The notes beneath the pieces are model-generated. The model was not told the DNA's origin. It made no database searches and saw nothing but the letters and a program-made list of their open reading frames with translations. Below are positions 48,117-56,729 of a stretch of 64,000 nucleotides of DNA, one piece after another. Origin of the DNA: Parafrankia sp. EUN1f (GTDB lineage: Bacteria > Actinomycetota > Actinomycetes > Frankiales > Frankiaceae); NCBI RefSeq assembly GCF_000177675.1, contig NZ_ADGX01000015.1, positions 1 through 64,000 of the forward strand. Direction: 5' to 3'. The translations under genes and the position numbers were made by a program. The stretch's first letter is position 1. The number at the start of each line of letters is the position of its first letter.

Positions 48117-49118
48117 ATGAGCGAGCCGCAATACTCGGTGACCGATTCGAGCTGTGCTGCTACTGATTCACGCCGCGCAGTAGTCGATTCGCGCTACCAA
48201 TACCTCACCTACGAGGAGCTGGACGACGGGGCGATTGTTCGGATCATGCTCAACCGTCCCGGGACCCGTAACGCCCAGAATCGCGGCCTGTTGGTGGAGC
48301 TGGGGGAGGCGTTTCTGCGCGCCGAGGCGGACGACACCGTCCGTGTCGTCATTCTCGGCGGCCACGGCCCCATGTTCTCGACGGGGCACGACATGGGCTC
48401 GCGCCAGGGCCGTGAGGACATGCTCGCGGGGCCGAACCAGCATCCCTCGGCAAAGGTGAACGGAGGGACCCGGAACGGCGCCGAGAAGCTGATGCTGCAG
48501 GAGTGGCACCACTTCTTCGAAAACACTCGCCGCTGGCGGAACCTTCGGAAGATCACCATTGCCGCCGTGCACGGCGAGGTCTACGCGGCGGGCCTGATGC
48601 TGATGTGGGCATGCGACCTCATCGTGGCCGCGGAGGGCACCACGTTCGCCGACATGGTGGGCACCCGGCTCGGCATGTGCGGCATGGAGTACTTCGCGCA
48701 CCCCTGGGAGTTCGGCCCGCGCCGGGCCAAGGAACTGCTGCTCACCGGCGACTCGATCGACGCCGAGGAGGCCTGGCGCCTCGGGATGGTCTCCAAGATC
48801 TTCCCTGGCGCCGAGCTGCACGACTCGGCGCTGAGGTTCGCCCGGCGCATCGCCTCGATTCCCACCATGGCAGCCCTGCTCATCAAGGAGTCGGTGAACC
48901 AGAGCGTGGACAACATGGGCTTCTACAACGCGCTGAACGCCTGCTTCACGCTCCACGAGCTCAACCACTCCCACTGGGCCTGGGTGCACGAGGGCGGAAT
49001 GCCGGTGGGTCAGCCGGGTGACCAGGGGATCGCCGACTGGCGAACCAGTCCGCCGGTTCCGCCGTCGCACCGAAACCTCGTCATGGCTCCGGCACCGAAC
49101 GCCCACCCGGTCGGTTGA
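48117..49118 (+). CDS. Enoyl-CoA hydratase/isomerase family protein
   Basis: Crotonase-fold protein (333 aa). About 30 Ser/Asp-rich residues precede the domain: IVRIMLNRPGTRNAQNRGLLVELGEAFLRAEADDTVRVVILGGHGPMFSTGHDMGS (first oxyanion-hole strand), an insertion with KLMLQEWHHFFENTRRWRNL, then VHGEVYAAGLMLMWACDLIVAAEGTTFADMVGTRLGMCGME. The usual second catalytic Glu (PE after the FAD/FGQ position) is not evident, so it may be an isomerase, a ring-opening hydrolase or a hydratase with altered residues. The longer C-terminus (HELNHSHWAWVHEGG) is shared with actinobacterial catabolic hydratases. It is under module B. Confidence 0.87.
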   Translation: MSEPQYSVTDSSCAATDSRRAVVDSRYQYLTYEELDDGAIVRIMLNRPGTRNAQNRGLLVELGEAFLRAEADDTVRVVILGGHGPMFSTGHDMGSRQGREDMLAGPNQHPSAKVNGGTRNGAEKLMLQEWHHFFENTRRWRNLRKITIAAVHGEVYAAGLMLMWACDLIVAAEGTTFADMVGTRLGMCGMEYFAHPWEFGPRRAKELLLTGDSIDAEEAWRLGMVSKIFPGAELHDSALRFARRIASIPTMAALLIKESVNQSVDNMGFYNALNACFTLHELNHSHWAWVHEGGMPVGQPGDQGIADWRTSPPVPPSHRNLVMAPAPNAHPVG

Positions 49119-49122
49119 CGGC

Positions 49123-50127
49123 ATGGACGTGACCGCGGGGGTCCGCCCACCCGACGTCGACCCCGACGCGAAGATCAGATGCTCCGACTGGGCGCGGGTG
49201 GCGGCGATGTCGCCGGCGGGCACGGCCGGAACCTACCCGGGTTTCCTGCTCGTCGAGATCCCGCTGCCCTGGCCGCGGGACGTCGGCGAGAGCGCCCAGG
49301 TCGCCGCCCTGGAGCCGATCGTCGGCCCGCCCGGGTACCGGCTGCAGGCCGTCGTCCCCGCCCAGCAACGCCCGGTGGGGGAGGAACGCCGGGTGATTCT
49401 GCATGCCCGCAGGCCCGGTGAGTCCGGGTTCACCGGCTACCGCAGGTTCGAGAGCGCGGTCGGGTCCTCGTTGTACGACGCGGTCGGCGAGCTGGTCGCG
49501 GCGGCGGCGGACCCGGCCCCGTCGGCGCTGGAGAGCCCCGCGGTCGACGTCCTGGTGTGCGGGCACGGACGCCGTGACGCCTGCTGCGGCCGGCTCGGCG
49601 CGGGGCTGGGCGTGAAACTGGAGGCGGCCGGGGCACGGCCGGGGGTGAACCTGTGGCGGGCCAGCCACCTCGGTGGTCACCGGTTCGCGCCGGTGTGCCT
49701 GGTTCTCCCGGAGGGCACCGGCTGGGCCTTCGCCGATCTCGATCTCGTCGAGTCCGTGCTGGGGCGGTCCGGGGACCCGGGGCGGCTCGCCGATCACTAC
49801 CGGGGCTGCTCGGGCCTCGCGGACCCGCAGGTGCAGGCGCTCGAGCTGGAGGTCCTGCGGCGGGAGGGCTGGAGTGTCCTGGATCGCCCACGCAGCGGGT
49901 CGGTGCACGGCACGCGGGCCGAGCTGACCTGGGCCGAGGGCACAAACGCGGTCACCTGGTCGGCGGACGTCCGCCCCGGCCGAACCGTCGCGATGCCCGA
50001 CTGCCTGAGCCCGCCGTCGGCCGCGGTGAAGAGCCAGACCGAATGGGCGGTCTCCGACGTCGTCCGCCACGAGCACACGCCGTCCGCCACGAGCACACGC
50101 CGCTCGCCTGACACACGCCTCACCTGA
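49123..50127 (+). CDS. Sucrase/ferredoxin-like (Apd1-type) thioredoxin-fold protein
   Basis: 334-residue protein of the sucrase/ferredoxin-like family, whose yeast member Apd1 binds a [2Fe-2S] cluster in a thioredoxin-like fold. The cluster region is seen in DVLVCGHGRRDACCGRLGAGLG (three Cys) and ASHLGGHRFAPVCLVLPEG (His, Cys). The N-terminal WARVAAMSPAGTAGTYPGFLLVEIPLPWPRDV is typical of the actinobacterial branch. The ATG lies 4 bp after the hydratase stop, with a weak ribosome site, and the aldehyde dehydrogenase follows by 13 bp. It may transfer electrons to the P450 in the same operon; this is inference. The C-terminus ends in a short direct repeat. Confidence 0.82.
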   Translation: MDVTAGVRPPDVDPDAKIRCSDWARVAAMSPAGTAGTYPGFLLVEIPLPWPRDVGESAQVAALEPIVGPPGYRLQAVVPAQQRPVGEERRVILHARRPGESGFTGYRRFESAVGSSLYDAVGELVAAAADPAPSALESPAVDVLVCGHGRRDACCGRLGAGLGVKLEAAGARPGVNLWRASHLGGHRFAPVCLVLPEGTGWAFADLDLVESVLGRSGDPGRLADHYRGCSGLADPQVQALELEVLRREGWSVLDRPRSGSVHGTRAELTWAEGTNAVTWSADVRPGRTVAMPDCLSPPSAAVKSQTEWAVSDVVRHEHTPSATSTRRSPDTRLT

Positions 50128-50140
50128 CAGGAGCAAGGAC

Positions 50141-51607
50141 ATGACCTACGCGGGCCTGGACATCGCGAAACTGCTCATCGACGGCCGGCTCGTCGACGCG
50201 GACGGCGGGGCCACGTACGACAACATCAACCCGGCCACCGAGGCCGCGATCGGCGTCGCGCCCGACGCCTCCGCCGGCGATGTGGACGCGGCGGTCACGG
50301 CCGCTCGCAGGGCCTTCGACGAGACTGCCTGGAGCACCGACGTGGCGTTGCGGGTGCGCTGCCTGCGCCAGTTGCAGGATGCGCTTTCCAAGCACGCCGA
50401 GCCGTTCAAGGCGATGTCGACGGCCGAGGTCGGCCTGCCGAGCAAGATCTCCGGCTCCACCTTCGACCGCCCGGTCGAGGGGATCGGCTGGGTAGCCGAC
50501 CTGCTGGAGAAGTACGAGTTCACGCAGGCGCACGGCATCGGCCAGATCGAGCAGTTCCGCTCCCGCCGCTGGACGGAGCGGGAGCCCTACGGCGTGGTCG
50601 GCGCGATCACCCCGTGGAACCAGCCCACCCAGGTGAACCTCGCGAAGGTCGCCCCCGCGCTCGCCGCCGGGAACACCGTCGTCCTGAAGGCCGCGCCGAC
50701 GACCCCGTGGTGCGCCAGCGCGCTGGGAAAGATCGTCGCGGAGCACACCGACATCCCACCCGGCGTCCTCAACGTCATCACCAGCTCGGTCAACGACCGG
50801 GGTGAGGAGCTCATCACCGATCCGCGCGTCGACCTGATCAGCTTCACCGGTTCCACCGCGGTCGGGCGACGGATCATGAAGCTGGGCTCGGAGACGGTGA
50901 AGAAGTGCTTCCTGGAACTCGGCGGGAAGTCGGCGAACATCGTCTTCGCCGACGCCGACTTCGCGACCGCGATCGGGATGTCCACCTTCATGGTCTGCGT
51001 CCACGCCGGCCAGGGGTGCGCCACGCTGACCCGGCTGCTCCTGCCCCGCTCCCGGTTCGAGGAGGGCGTCCAGCTCGCCGCCCAGATGCTGTCGATGGTG
51101 CCCTACGGTGATCCGCTCGACCCCGCGAACGTGATGGGCCCACTGAACAGCGCACGCCACCTCGAACGGGTCGAGGGCATCGTCGAGCGGGCGAAGGCGG
51201 CCGGCGGCACGCCTGTCCTCGGCGGGCGGCGCCCGTCCCGGTTCGACAAGGGCTACTACTTCGAGCCGACCCTGTTCGCCGACATGCCCGAGGACGCCGA
51301 GATCGTCCGCAACGAGATCTTCGGGCCGGTGCTCGTCGCGCTGCCGTTCGACGACGAGGACGACGCCGTACGGATCGCCAACGACAGCATCTTCGGCCTC
51401 TCCGGCGCGGTCTTCTCCGGCGACCACGAGCGTTCCAAGGCGGTCGCCCGCAGGATCCGCGCCGGCACGATGATCGTGGACGGCGGCATCTACTACGGGC
51501 CGGACGTCCCCTTCGGCGGGTACAAGCAGAGCGGCATCGGCCGCGAGATGGGCCAGCTGGGCTTCGAGGAGTACCTCCAGATCAAGACCCTGTGCGAGCC
51601 CGTGTGA
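50141..51607 (+). CDS. Aldehyde dehydrogenase
   Basis: NAD(P)-dependent aldehyde dehydrogenase (488 aa), oxidising an aldehyde to the acid. Key segments: GVVGAITPWNQPTQVNLAKVAPALAAGNTVVLKAAPTTPW (cofactor site), FTGSTAVGRRIM, FLELGGKSANIVF (catalytic Glu) and HAGQGCATLTRLL with nucleophile Cys293, then EIFGPVLVALPFDDEDDAVRIAN. The length is normal. It lies between the ferredoxin-like gene and the P450 in a tight operon (13 and 71 bp gaps), consistent with stepwise oxidation of a methyl or alcohol group to carboxylate. Confidence 0.93.
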   Translation: MTYAGLDIAKLLIDGRLVDADGGATYDNINPATEAAIGVAPDASAGDVDAAVTAARRAFDETAWSTDVALRVRCLRQLQDALSKHAEPFKAMSTAEVGLPSKISGSTFDRPVEGIGWVADLLEKYEFTQAHGIGQIEQFRSRRWTEREPYGVVGAITPWNQPTQVNLAKVAPALAAGNTVVLKAAPTTPWCASALGKIVAEHTDIPPGVLNVITSSVNDRGEELITDPRVDLISFTGSTAVGRRIMKLGSETVKKCFLELGGKSANIVFADADFATAIGMSTFMVCVHAGQGCATLTRLLLPRSRFEEGVQLAAQMLSMVPYGDPLDPANVMGPLNSARHLERVEGIVERAKAAGGTPVLGGRRPSRFDKGYYFEPTLFADMPEDAEIVRNEIFGPVLVALPFDDEDDAVRIANDSIFGLSGAVFSGDHERSKAVARRIRAGTMIVDGGIYYGPDVPFGGYKQSGIGREMGQLGFEEYLQIKTLCEPV

Positions 51608-51678
51608 CGGCCCCGGGACCGGTACCGCACACCCACACACCTGCGCAGACGCACGTCGACAGGAGCCAGGAGCACAGC

Positions 51679-52869
51679 GTGAGCACCGCGACCGAGATCT
51701 ACTACGACCCGTACGACTTCGACATCGACCAGGACCCCTACCCGGTGTGGAAGCGCATGCGGGATGAGCAGCCGCTTTACTACAACGAGCGGTACGACTT
51801 CTACGCGCTCTCCCGGTACGCCGACGTCGAGGCCGCCTCCGTCGACTGGCAGTCCTACACCTCGGCCAAGGGCATTCTGATGGAGATGGTGAAGGCCGGC
51901 TTACCGACACCGCCGGGGCTGTTCATCGCCGAGGACCCGCCCGAGCACGACATGCACCGGCTCATCCTGAGCCGGGCCGTCACCCCGCGGCGCGTCCAGG
52001 TCCTGGAGACGCGGATCCGGGAGCTGTGCGCCGAGTACCTCGACCCGCTGGTCGGCAGCGGTGGCTTCGACCTGGTGCAGGACTTCGCCGGCCACCTGCC
52101 GATGCGGGTCATCGGCGCCCTCGTCGGCATTCCCGACGAGTACCTGCTGAGCCTGCGCGACAAGGTGGAGGAGTCGGCCCGGCTCACCGAGGAGAAGCCG
52201 CAGGAGGAGCAGCGGCTGCCCAGCATCGGCGCACCGTACGCGCCGTTCCTGGAGTTCCGCCGCGCCAACCCGGCGGACGACTTCCTCACCACCCTCATCC
52301 AGGCCCGCTTCACCGACGTCTTCACCGGCGAGGAACGCGGGCTGAGCGACGCCGAGATCCTCAACTACGTCGGCATGCTCTACGCGGCCGGGGTCGAGAC
52401 GACGGCCCGGCTGATCGGCTGGCTCGGGAAGGTCCTCGCCGAGCACCCCGACCAGCGGGCCCAGGTCGTGGCCGACAGGTCGCTCGTCCCGAACGCGGTC
52501 GAGGAGACGCTGCGGTACGAGGTGCCGTCGCCGATCCAGATCAGGGTGGCGGCGAAACCGGTCGAGCTGTACGGGCAGCGCGTCGAGGAAGGGAAGATCG
52601 TCACCCTGCTGACCGGCTCGGCGAACCGGGACGAGCGGGCCTTTCCCGACGCGGACACCTTCGACATCCACCGGAAGATCGACGCGCATCTGACGTTCGG
52701 CAAGGGCGTGCACTACTGCTTCGGGGCCGCCCTGGCGCGGATCGAGGGCCGGATCGCACTGGAGGAGATCCTGAACCGCTTCCCACGCTGGGATGTCGAC
52801 CTGTCCGGCGCGGAGCTGATCCACACCGCGACCATCCGCGGCTACCACAAGCTGCCGATCGTCCTGTGA
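51679..52869 (+). CDS. Cytochrome P450
   Basis: Class I bacterial P450 (396 aa). The I-helix oxygen site reads MLYAAGVETTARLIGWL, the K-helix NAVEETLRYEVPSP (ExxR), and the heme loop LTFGKGVHYCFGAALARIEG with Cys347 as thiolate ligand. The early segment AEDPPEHDMHRLILSRAVTPRRV is the usual C-helix with heme-propionate contacts. The start is GTG at 51679 behind AGGAG. No typical ferredoxin or ferredoxin reductase is adjacent; the Rieske protein (37361-37684) and the Apd1-like protein upstream are candidates. It is the last gene of the hydratase operon, followed by a palindromic terminator. The substrate is unknown. Confidence 0.93.
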   Translation: MSTATEIYYDPYDFDIDQDPYPVWKRMRDEQPLYYNERYDFYALSRYADVEAASVDWQSYTSAKGILMEMVKAGLPTPPGLFIAEDPPEHDMHRLILSRAVTPRRVQVLETRIRELCAEYLDPLVGSGGFDLVQDFAGHLPMRVIGALVGIPDEYLLSLRDKVEESARLTEEKPQEEQRLPSIGAPYAPFLEFRRANPADDFLTTLIQARFTDVFTGEERGLSDAEILNYVGMLYAAGVETTARLIGWLGKVLAEHPDQRAQVVADRSLVPNAVEETLRYEVPSPIQIRVAAKPVELYGQRVEEGKIVTLLTGSANRDERAFPDADTFDIHRKIDAHLTFGKGVHYCFGAALARIEGRIALEEILNRFPRWDVDLSGAELIHTATIRGYHKLPIVL

Positions 52870-52907
52870 GCCAGCCGGCGGCGGGCGTCGGCGGACAGCG
52901 GGGGATG

Positions 52908-52927
52908 GGCGGTTCCGCGGAACCGCC
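52908..52927. terminator. 20-bp perfect palindrome after P450 gene
   Basis: GGCGGTTCCGCGGAACCGCC lies 38 bp after the P450 stop and before the convergent flavoprotein gene. Its core is identical to the palindromes at 15629 and 39961. It may act as terminator for both genes. Confidence 0.65.
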
Positions 52928-52971
52928 TACCCACCGCCTACGCACCGCCCACCGTCGACTGCCCGGGCTCG

Positions 52972-53361
52972 CTAACCGAGCTCGACGACGCGGGTGGGAC
53001 GGAGGGTGACCACCACCCGCCCGTCGACGGGCGCCGGGAAATGCTCCAGGTCACTGCCGTAGACCGCCAGCAGGCGCCTGAGGAAGGCCAGGTCGGTGTC
53101 CTCGGTGATCTCGACGGTTCCGCGGACCTCCAGAGTCCGGTACGGGTTGGCCGGGTCGATCACGAAGAGGGTCGCCTGCGGCCGGGCGACGAGGTTGCGG
53201 TACTTCTGCCGGCTGGGGTGCAGCGAGGTGCGGACGTGATCGCCGTCCAGCATCGCCCAGATCGCGGTGACCTGCGGCAGCCCGTCGACTCCGACCGTCG
53301 CGAGGGTGATCGTGTGGCCGGACTCCAGCAGGTCGCGGTGGCTCGGGGAGATGGTCGGCAC
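52972..53361 (-). CDS. PPOX-class flavin/F420-dependent oxidoreductase
   Basis: 129-residue split-barrel flavoprotein of the pyridoxamine-phosphate-oxidase-like class, which in actinomycetes often uses F420. Motifs: LLESGHTITLATVGVDGLPQVTAIWAMLDGDHVRTSLHPSRQKYRNLVARPQATLFVIDPANPYRTLEVRGTVEITED. The start is GTG, 5 nt from AAAAGGAG. It lies directly downstream of a TetR gene (38 bp) and is probably co-transcribed with it. The substrate is unknown. Confidence 0.88.
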   Translation of the reverse strand: MPTISPSHRDLLESGHTITLATVGVDGLPQVTAIWAMLDGDHVRTSLHPSRQKYRNLVARPQATLFVIDPANPYRTLEVRGTVEITEDTDLAFLRRLLAVYGSDLEHFPAPVDGRVVVTLRPTRVVELG

Positions 53362-53399
53362 CGGTTCTCCTTTTCGGGACGCGAAGTCAGGTGGGATGC

Positions 53400-54179
53400 C
53401 TACGGTGAACGGTATCCGCGGACCGACCGGTCCCCACCGCGCCCTCCCGGCGGGTCGGCGGCCGCCGACCAGGCCAGCGTGCGGACGGCCGCGGCAGCCT
53501 CGTCGGCCACCCGGGCGGGGCTGGTGTCGAAGCCGCGCATGAACCCGCCGCGTGGCAGGTAGGCGTAGCCGTGCGCGATGGCGACCAGCGCCCGCAGCAG
53601 GTGGCCGGCCGCGTCGGGGTCGCCGGTGACGGCCAGCGCGGGGAACAGCAGGCGGTCGTGCAGCTCTCGGGTGGCCTCGCGCCGCTGCGGGTCGGGTACG
53701 TCCTGGAGCTCGTCGGCGAAGATCAGCTCGAACCCGGCGCCGTGGGTGAGGGTGAAGTGGACGTAGACCCGGGTGAGCGTGGCGAGCACCTCGACGGCGC
53801 GTGCCACCCCGACCTCCGCGCCGTCTCCAACATCGCCGTCGCGATCGCTGCCGCTGTCGCCGGGTTCCGCCGGTCGCTCGGTGGCCTCGCGCATCAGCTC
53901 GGAGAGCTGGCGGGCGGCGAAGGTCGCGGCGGCGGAGAGCAGCTCGGCCCGGTTGGCGAAGTGCCGGTAGGGCGCGGCCCCGCTGACTTCGGCCCGCCGG
54001 GCCGCGGCGGCGACCGACAGCCCGGTGACCCCCTTCGCGCTGACCAGCTCGAGCGCGGCCTGGACGAGCGCGGCGCGCAGGTCCCCGTGGTGATAGGCGG
54101 CTCGCCGGGTCACCGCTGACGCCCCCTGCCCCTGCCTCTGCTTCGACCGCTGCCCATGCCCTGACCTGCGCTGATCCAT
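53400..54179 (-). CDS. TetR-family regulator
   Basis: TetR protein (259 aa from the ATG at 54179; a GTG near VTRRAAYHHGDL is an alternative start). The N-terminus is HHGDLRAALVQAALELVSAKGVTGLSVAAAARRAEVSGAAPYRHFANRAELLSAAATFA, a close HTH match of the group with a TetR_C_33-like ligand domain (VYVHFTLTHGAGFELIFADEL). A polar Asp/Gly insertion sits near residue 108 (GDSGSDRDGDVGDG). It is divergent from a Zn-alcohol dehydrogenase, with a 24-bp palindrome between them, so it likely controls that gene and its own operon. Confidence 0.88.
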   Translation of the reverse strand: MDQRRSGHGQRSKQRQGQGASAVTRRAAYHHGDLRAALVQAALELVSAKGVTGLSVAAAARRAEVSGAAPYRHFANRAELLSAAATFAARQLSELMREATERPAEPGDSGSDRDGDVGDGAEVGVARAVEVLATLTRVYVHFTLTHGAGFELIFADELQDVPDPQRREATRELHDRLLFPALAVTGDPDAAGHLLRALVAIAHGYAYLPRGGFMRGFDTSPARVADEAAAAVRTLAWSAAADPPGGRGGDRSVRGYRSP

Positions 54180-54211
54180 TGGCGCTGATGTGTTCCATCC
54201 CGCTTTGACCT

Positions 54212-54235
54212 CAATGTTAGAGGACTCTTACATTG
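54212..54235. promoter_or_regulatory. Candidate operator for the 53.4-kb TetR protein
   Basis: Half-sites CAATGTTAGAGG and ACTCTTACATTG match at 10 of 12 positions when inverted. The element lies 32 bp before the TetR start and 50 bp before the alcohol dehydrogenase. It differs from the TTNNACYNRGTNNAA family. Confidence 0.7.
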
Positions 54236-54285
54236 GTGCGACTCGCGGGCCCGGCCCGCGCCCCGGACCAGGAGGCGGACAGCAC

Positions 54286-55323
54286 ATGCGAGCGACGTTC
54301 ATGTACGGAGCAGGCGACGTCCGCGTCGAGAACGTGCCGGATCCGCGGATCGAGGCACCGACCGACGCCGTCGTCCGCACGGTGCTGGCCTGCGTGTGCG
54401 GCTCCGACCTGCACCCGTTCCACTCGATGCCCGCCGCCGAGCAGGGAGTCCCGATGGGCCACGAGTTCATCGGTGTCGTGGAGGAGATCGGCGCGGAGGT
54501 CACCGGTCTGGCGGTGGGCGACCTTGTCATCTCCCCGTTCTCCTTCTCCGACAACACCTGTGCGTTCTGCCGTGACGGCCTGCACACCTCGTGCGTCAAC
54601 GTCGGCTGGTTCGGCGGCGGCGGCGCGGGCGGTGTGCAGGCCGAGCTGGCGAGGGTGCCCCAGGCCGCCGGCACCCTCGTGAAGATCCCGGGTGACGTCG
54701 ACGAGGCACTGCTGCCCTCCCTGCTCACCCTGTCGGACGTCTACCTGACCGGCTGGCACGCCGCGCACATGGGCAAGGTGGCCCCCGGCTCGACGGTCAC
54801 GGTGATCGGCGACGGCGCGGTGGGCCTTTCCGCGGTTCTCGCCGCGAAGCAGTTGGGTGCCGAGCGGATCATCCTGATGGGGCGGCACACCTCCCGCACC
54901 GACCTGGGCCGTGAGTTCGGCGCCACGGACGTCGTCGCCGAGCGTGGCGAGGAGGGCGTCGCCAGGGTGCTCGACCTCACCGGTGGGGAGGGCAGCCCGG
55001 TGGTGATCGAGGCCGTCGGCTACATGCCGGCCTACGAGCAGGCCTATGGCGTGGTCCGTCCGGGCGGGATCATCTCCCGGGTCGGCGTGCCGCAGTACGA
55101 GGAGGCACCGGTCGGCTTCGGCTCCCTGTTCGGCAAGAACGTCTACCTCACCGGCGGGCCGGCACCGGTGCGTGCCTACCTCGAGCAGGCGCTGCCCGAG
55201 GTGCTGAAGGGCGCGATCAACCCCGGTAAGGTGTTCGACCGCACCGTCACCCTCGACAACGTCGCCGACGCCTACCGTGCCATGGACTCCCGCGCCGCCC
55301 TGAAGGTCCTCGTCCGTCCCTGA
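54286..55323 (+). CDS. Zinc-dependent alcohol dehydrogenase family protein
   Basis: Medium-chain dehydrogenase/reductase (345 aa). Catalytic zinc ligands: Cys38 in CVCGSDLHPFHS and His59-Glu60 in MGHEFIG. The structural zinc loop is CAFCRDGLHTSC, with three of the usual four Cys (92, 95, 103). The nucleotide fold is VTVIGDGAVGLSAVLAAKQLGAERIILMGRH, with Gly-Arg-His after strand 2, hinting at NADP. The ATG is about 10 nt from AGGAGG. It is divergent from its probable TetR regulator. It would oxidise an alcohol or reduce an aldehyde, possibly during stress. Confidence 0.92.
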   Translation: MRATFMYGAGDVRVENVPDPRIEAPTDAVVRTVLACVCGSDLHPFHSMPAAEQGVPMGHEFIGVVEEIGAEVTGLAVGDLVISPFSFSDNTCAFCRDGLHTSCVNVGWFGGGGAGGVQAELARVPQAAGTLVKIPGDVDEALLPSLLTLSDVYLTGWHAAHMGKVAPGSTVTVIGDGAVGLSAVLAAKQLGAERIILMGRHTSRTDLGREFGATDVVAERGEEGVARVLDLTGGEGSPVVIEAVGYMPAYEQAYGVVRPGGIISRVGVPQYEEAPVGFGSLFGKNVYLTGGPAPVRAYLEQALPEVLKGAINPGKVFDRTVTLDNVADAYRAMDSRAALKVLVRP

Positions 55324-55383
55324 CCGCGGCGCGCGGCGCCGTCTCGCGCGGATGCCGCGCCGCCGCGCGCGCCGCGCCGCCTA

Positions 55384-56001
55384 CTACCCGGTGGGTCTGA
55401 GCTGGATGAACAGGCTCTCAACATCGGCGCACAGGGTTTCGCCGTCGAACAGCCGGCCGCTGAGGAACAGCTTGCGGCCCTCGACGCGGTCGACCGTCGC
55501 CTCCACCCGCAGCCCCACCTCGACCCGGGTGAGCGCGCGGTAGTTGACGTTCAGGTACAGCGACCGCGCGAACGGCCGCCCGTGGTTGGCCAGCATGGCC
55601 AGCACCTCGTCGAACACCAGCCCGATGGCGCCGCCGTGCACCGCCCCGCCGAGGGTGAGGTAGTGCCGCCCGAACGTCACCCGGGCCACCGCGCGGTCGC
55701 CGCCCCGTTCGTCCCAGATCACCGGGGGAACCATCGTCTGGCCGCGGCCGTCGAGGTCCAGCCGCATGCCGGTGACGCGCTCGGCCTCGGGGACGGCGAA
55801 CTGCCGCAGCTGTGCGCTGAGCTGCGCGAACTGGTCGGCGACCTGGGTCACGACCGCGGCGGGCGGGCGGGTGTCGGCCACCACGTCGAGCAGCTCGCGC
55901 AGGTTCTCCACGAACCGGCCGAAGTCGGGGCCACCGGGAACGTCGAGTAAGGGTGCAGAATGCTCCGTCACAGGGACCGATCCTTCCAGGCCCGCGGTCA
56001 C
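55384..56001 (-). CDS. PaaI-type acyl-CoA thioesterase (hot-dog fold)
   Basis: 205-residue hot-dog thioesterase. The C-terminal domain shows ARVTFGRHYLTLGGAVHGGAIGLVFDEVLAMLANHG (HGG active-site loop with Asp/Glu) and LYLNVNYRALTRVEVGLRVEATVDRVEGRKLFLSGRLFDGETLCADVESLF. The N-terminal 80 residues are helical and specific to a mycobacterial/Frankia group. GTG at 56001 overlaps the MBL stop in GTGA; GTG at 55971, behind GGAAGGA, is possible. It is the intact counterpart of the remnant at 19264-19668. It hydrolyses acyl-CoA to release CoA. Confidence 0.87.
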   Translation of the reverse strand: MTAGLEGSVPVTEHSAPLLDVPGGPDFGRFVENLRELLDVVADTRPPAAVVTQVADQFAQLSAQLRQFAVPEAERVTGMRLDLDGRGQTMVPPVIWDERGGDRAVARVTFGRHYLTLGGAVHGGAIGLVFDEVLAMLANHGRPFARSLYLNVNYRALTRVEVGLRVEATVDRVEGRKLFLSGRLFDGETLCADVESLFIQLRPTG

Positions 56002-56729
56002 AATGTGGGCCGGGAGAGGCGTTCGGCGGCGGCGCGCAGGAAGGCTGCGGCATCACCCGCGAGGGGTTCGCCGTGCCCGAAGCAGACGGTCTCGACGTCG
56101 AGCGCCGCCAGCCTGGCGAAGGATGCGAGGGCCTCGGCCCGGTCGACGTTGAACACGCCTGGGAAGACCGGCGTCCGCGGGTCGGCGGACTGCGGGTCGC
56201 GGGCCATGATGTCGCCGGCGAACAGCACCCGCGGCCCGGGCAGGTAGAGCGCGATGCTGCCGGCGGTGTGCCCCGGCGTGGCGATGGTCAGTGCCCCGTC
56301 GGCGATGTCGACGACGTCCCCGTCGGCCAGCGGGCGGTCGACCCGCACCCCAGCGGGATCGGTGGCCGGCAGGCCGGCCTGGACCTGGTCGTACAGAGCC
56401 TGCTCCCAGTCGGCGAGGTCCGGCGGCGGGGCCGCGGCGCGCCCCTCGACCAGGGGGACGTCCGCCTGGTGGGCGAGCACGGTCACCTCACCCCAGGCCG
56501 CGATCTCGGCCGCCGCGCCGACGTGGTCGACGTGACCGTGCGTGAGGACGAGCTGCCGGACGTCCCGCGGGTGCCAGCCGAGTCCGCGGATCGCCCCGGC
56601 GATGTGCGGCCCGGAGCCGGGTAGACCCGCGTCGATCACGGTGAGGCCGTCCGGGTCCCGCCACAGGTAGACGTGCCCGACGGGAAAGCGCAGGAAGTAG
56701 AGGTCCGGGACCAGCTCGACGACGTCCAT
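55998..56729 (-). CDS. MBL-fold metallo-hydrolase
   Basis: Metallo-beta-lactamase-fold hydrolase (243 aa) with a dinuclear metal site: LVLTHGHVDHVGAAAEIAAWG (HxHxDH), TIATPGHTAGSIALYLPG and LFAGDIMARD, and late VCFGHGEPLAG. The opening VELVPDLYFLRFPVGHVYLWRDPDGLTVIDAGLPGSG is typical of glyoxalase II-like and lactonase-like members. Its stop overlaps the start of the thioesterase, so the two may act on related thioesters or lactones. The substrate cannot be told from sequence. Confidence 0.9.
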   Translation of the reverse strand: MDVVELVPDLYFLRFPVGHVYLWRDPDGLTVIDAGLPGSGPHIAGAIRGLGWHPRDVRQLVLTHGHVDHVGAAAEIAAWGEVTVLAHQADVPLVEGRAAAPPPDLADWEQALYDQVQAGLPATDPAGVRVDRPLADGDVVDIADGALTIATPGHTAGSIALYLPGPRVLFAGDIMARDPQSADPRTPVFPGVFNVDRAEALASFARLAALDVETVCFGHGEPLAGDAAAFLRAAAERLSRPTL

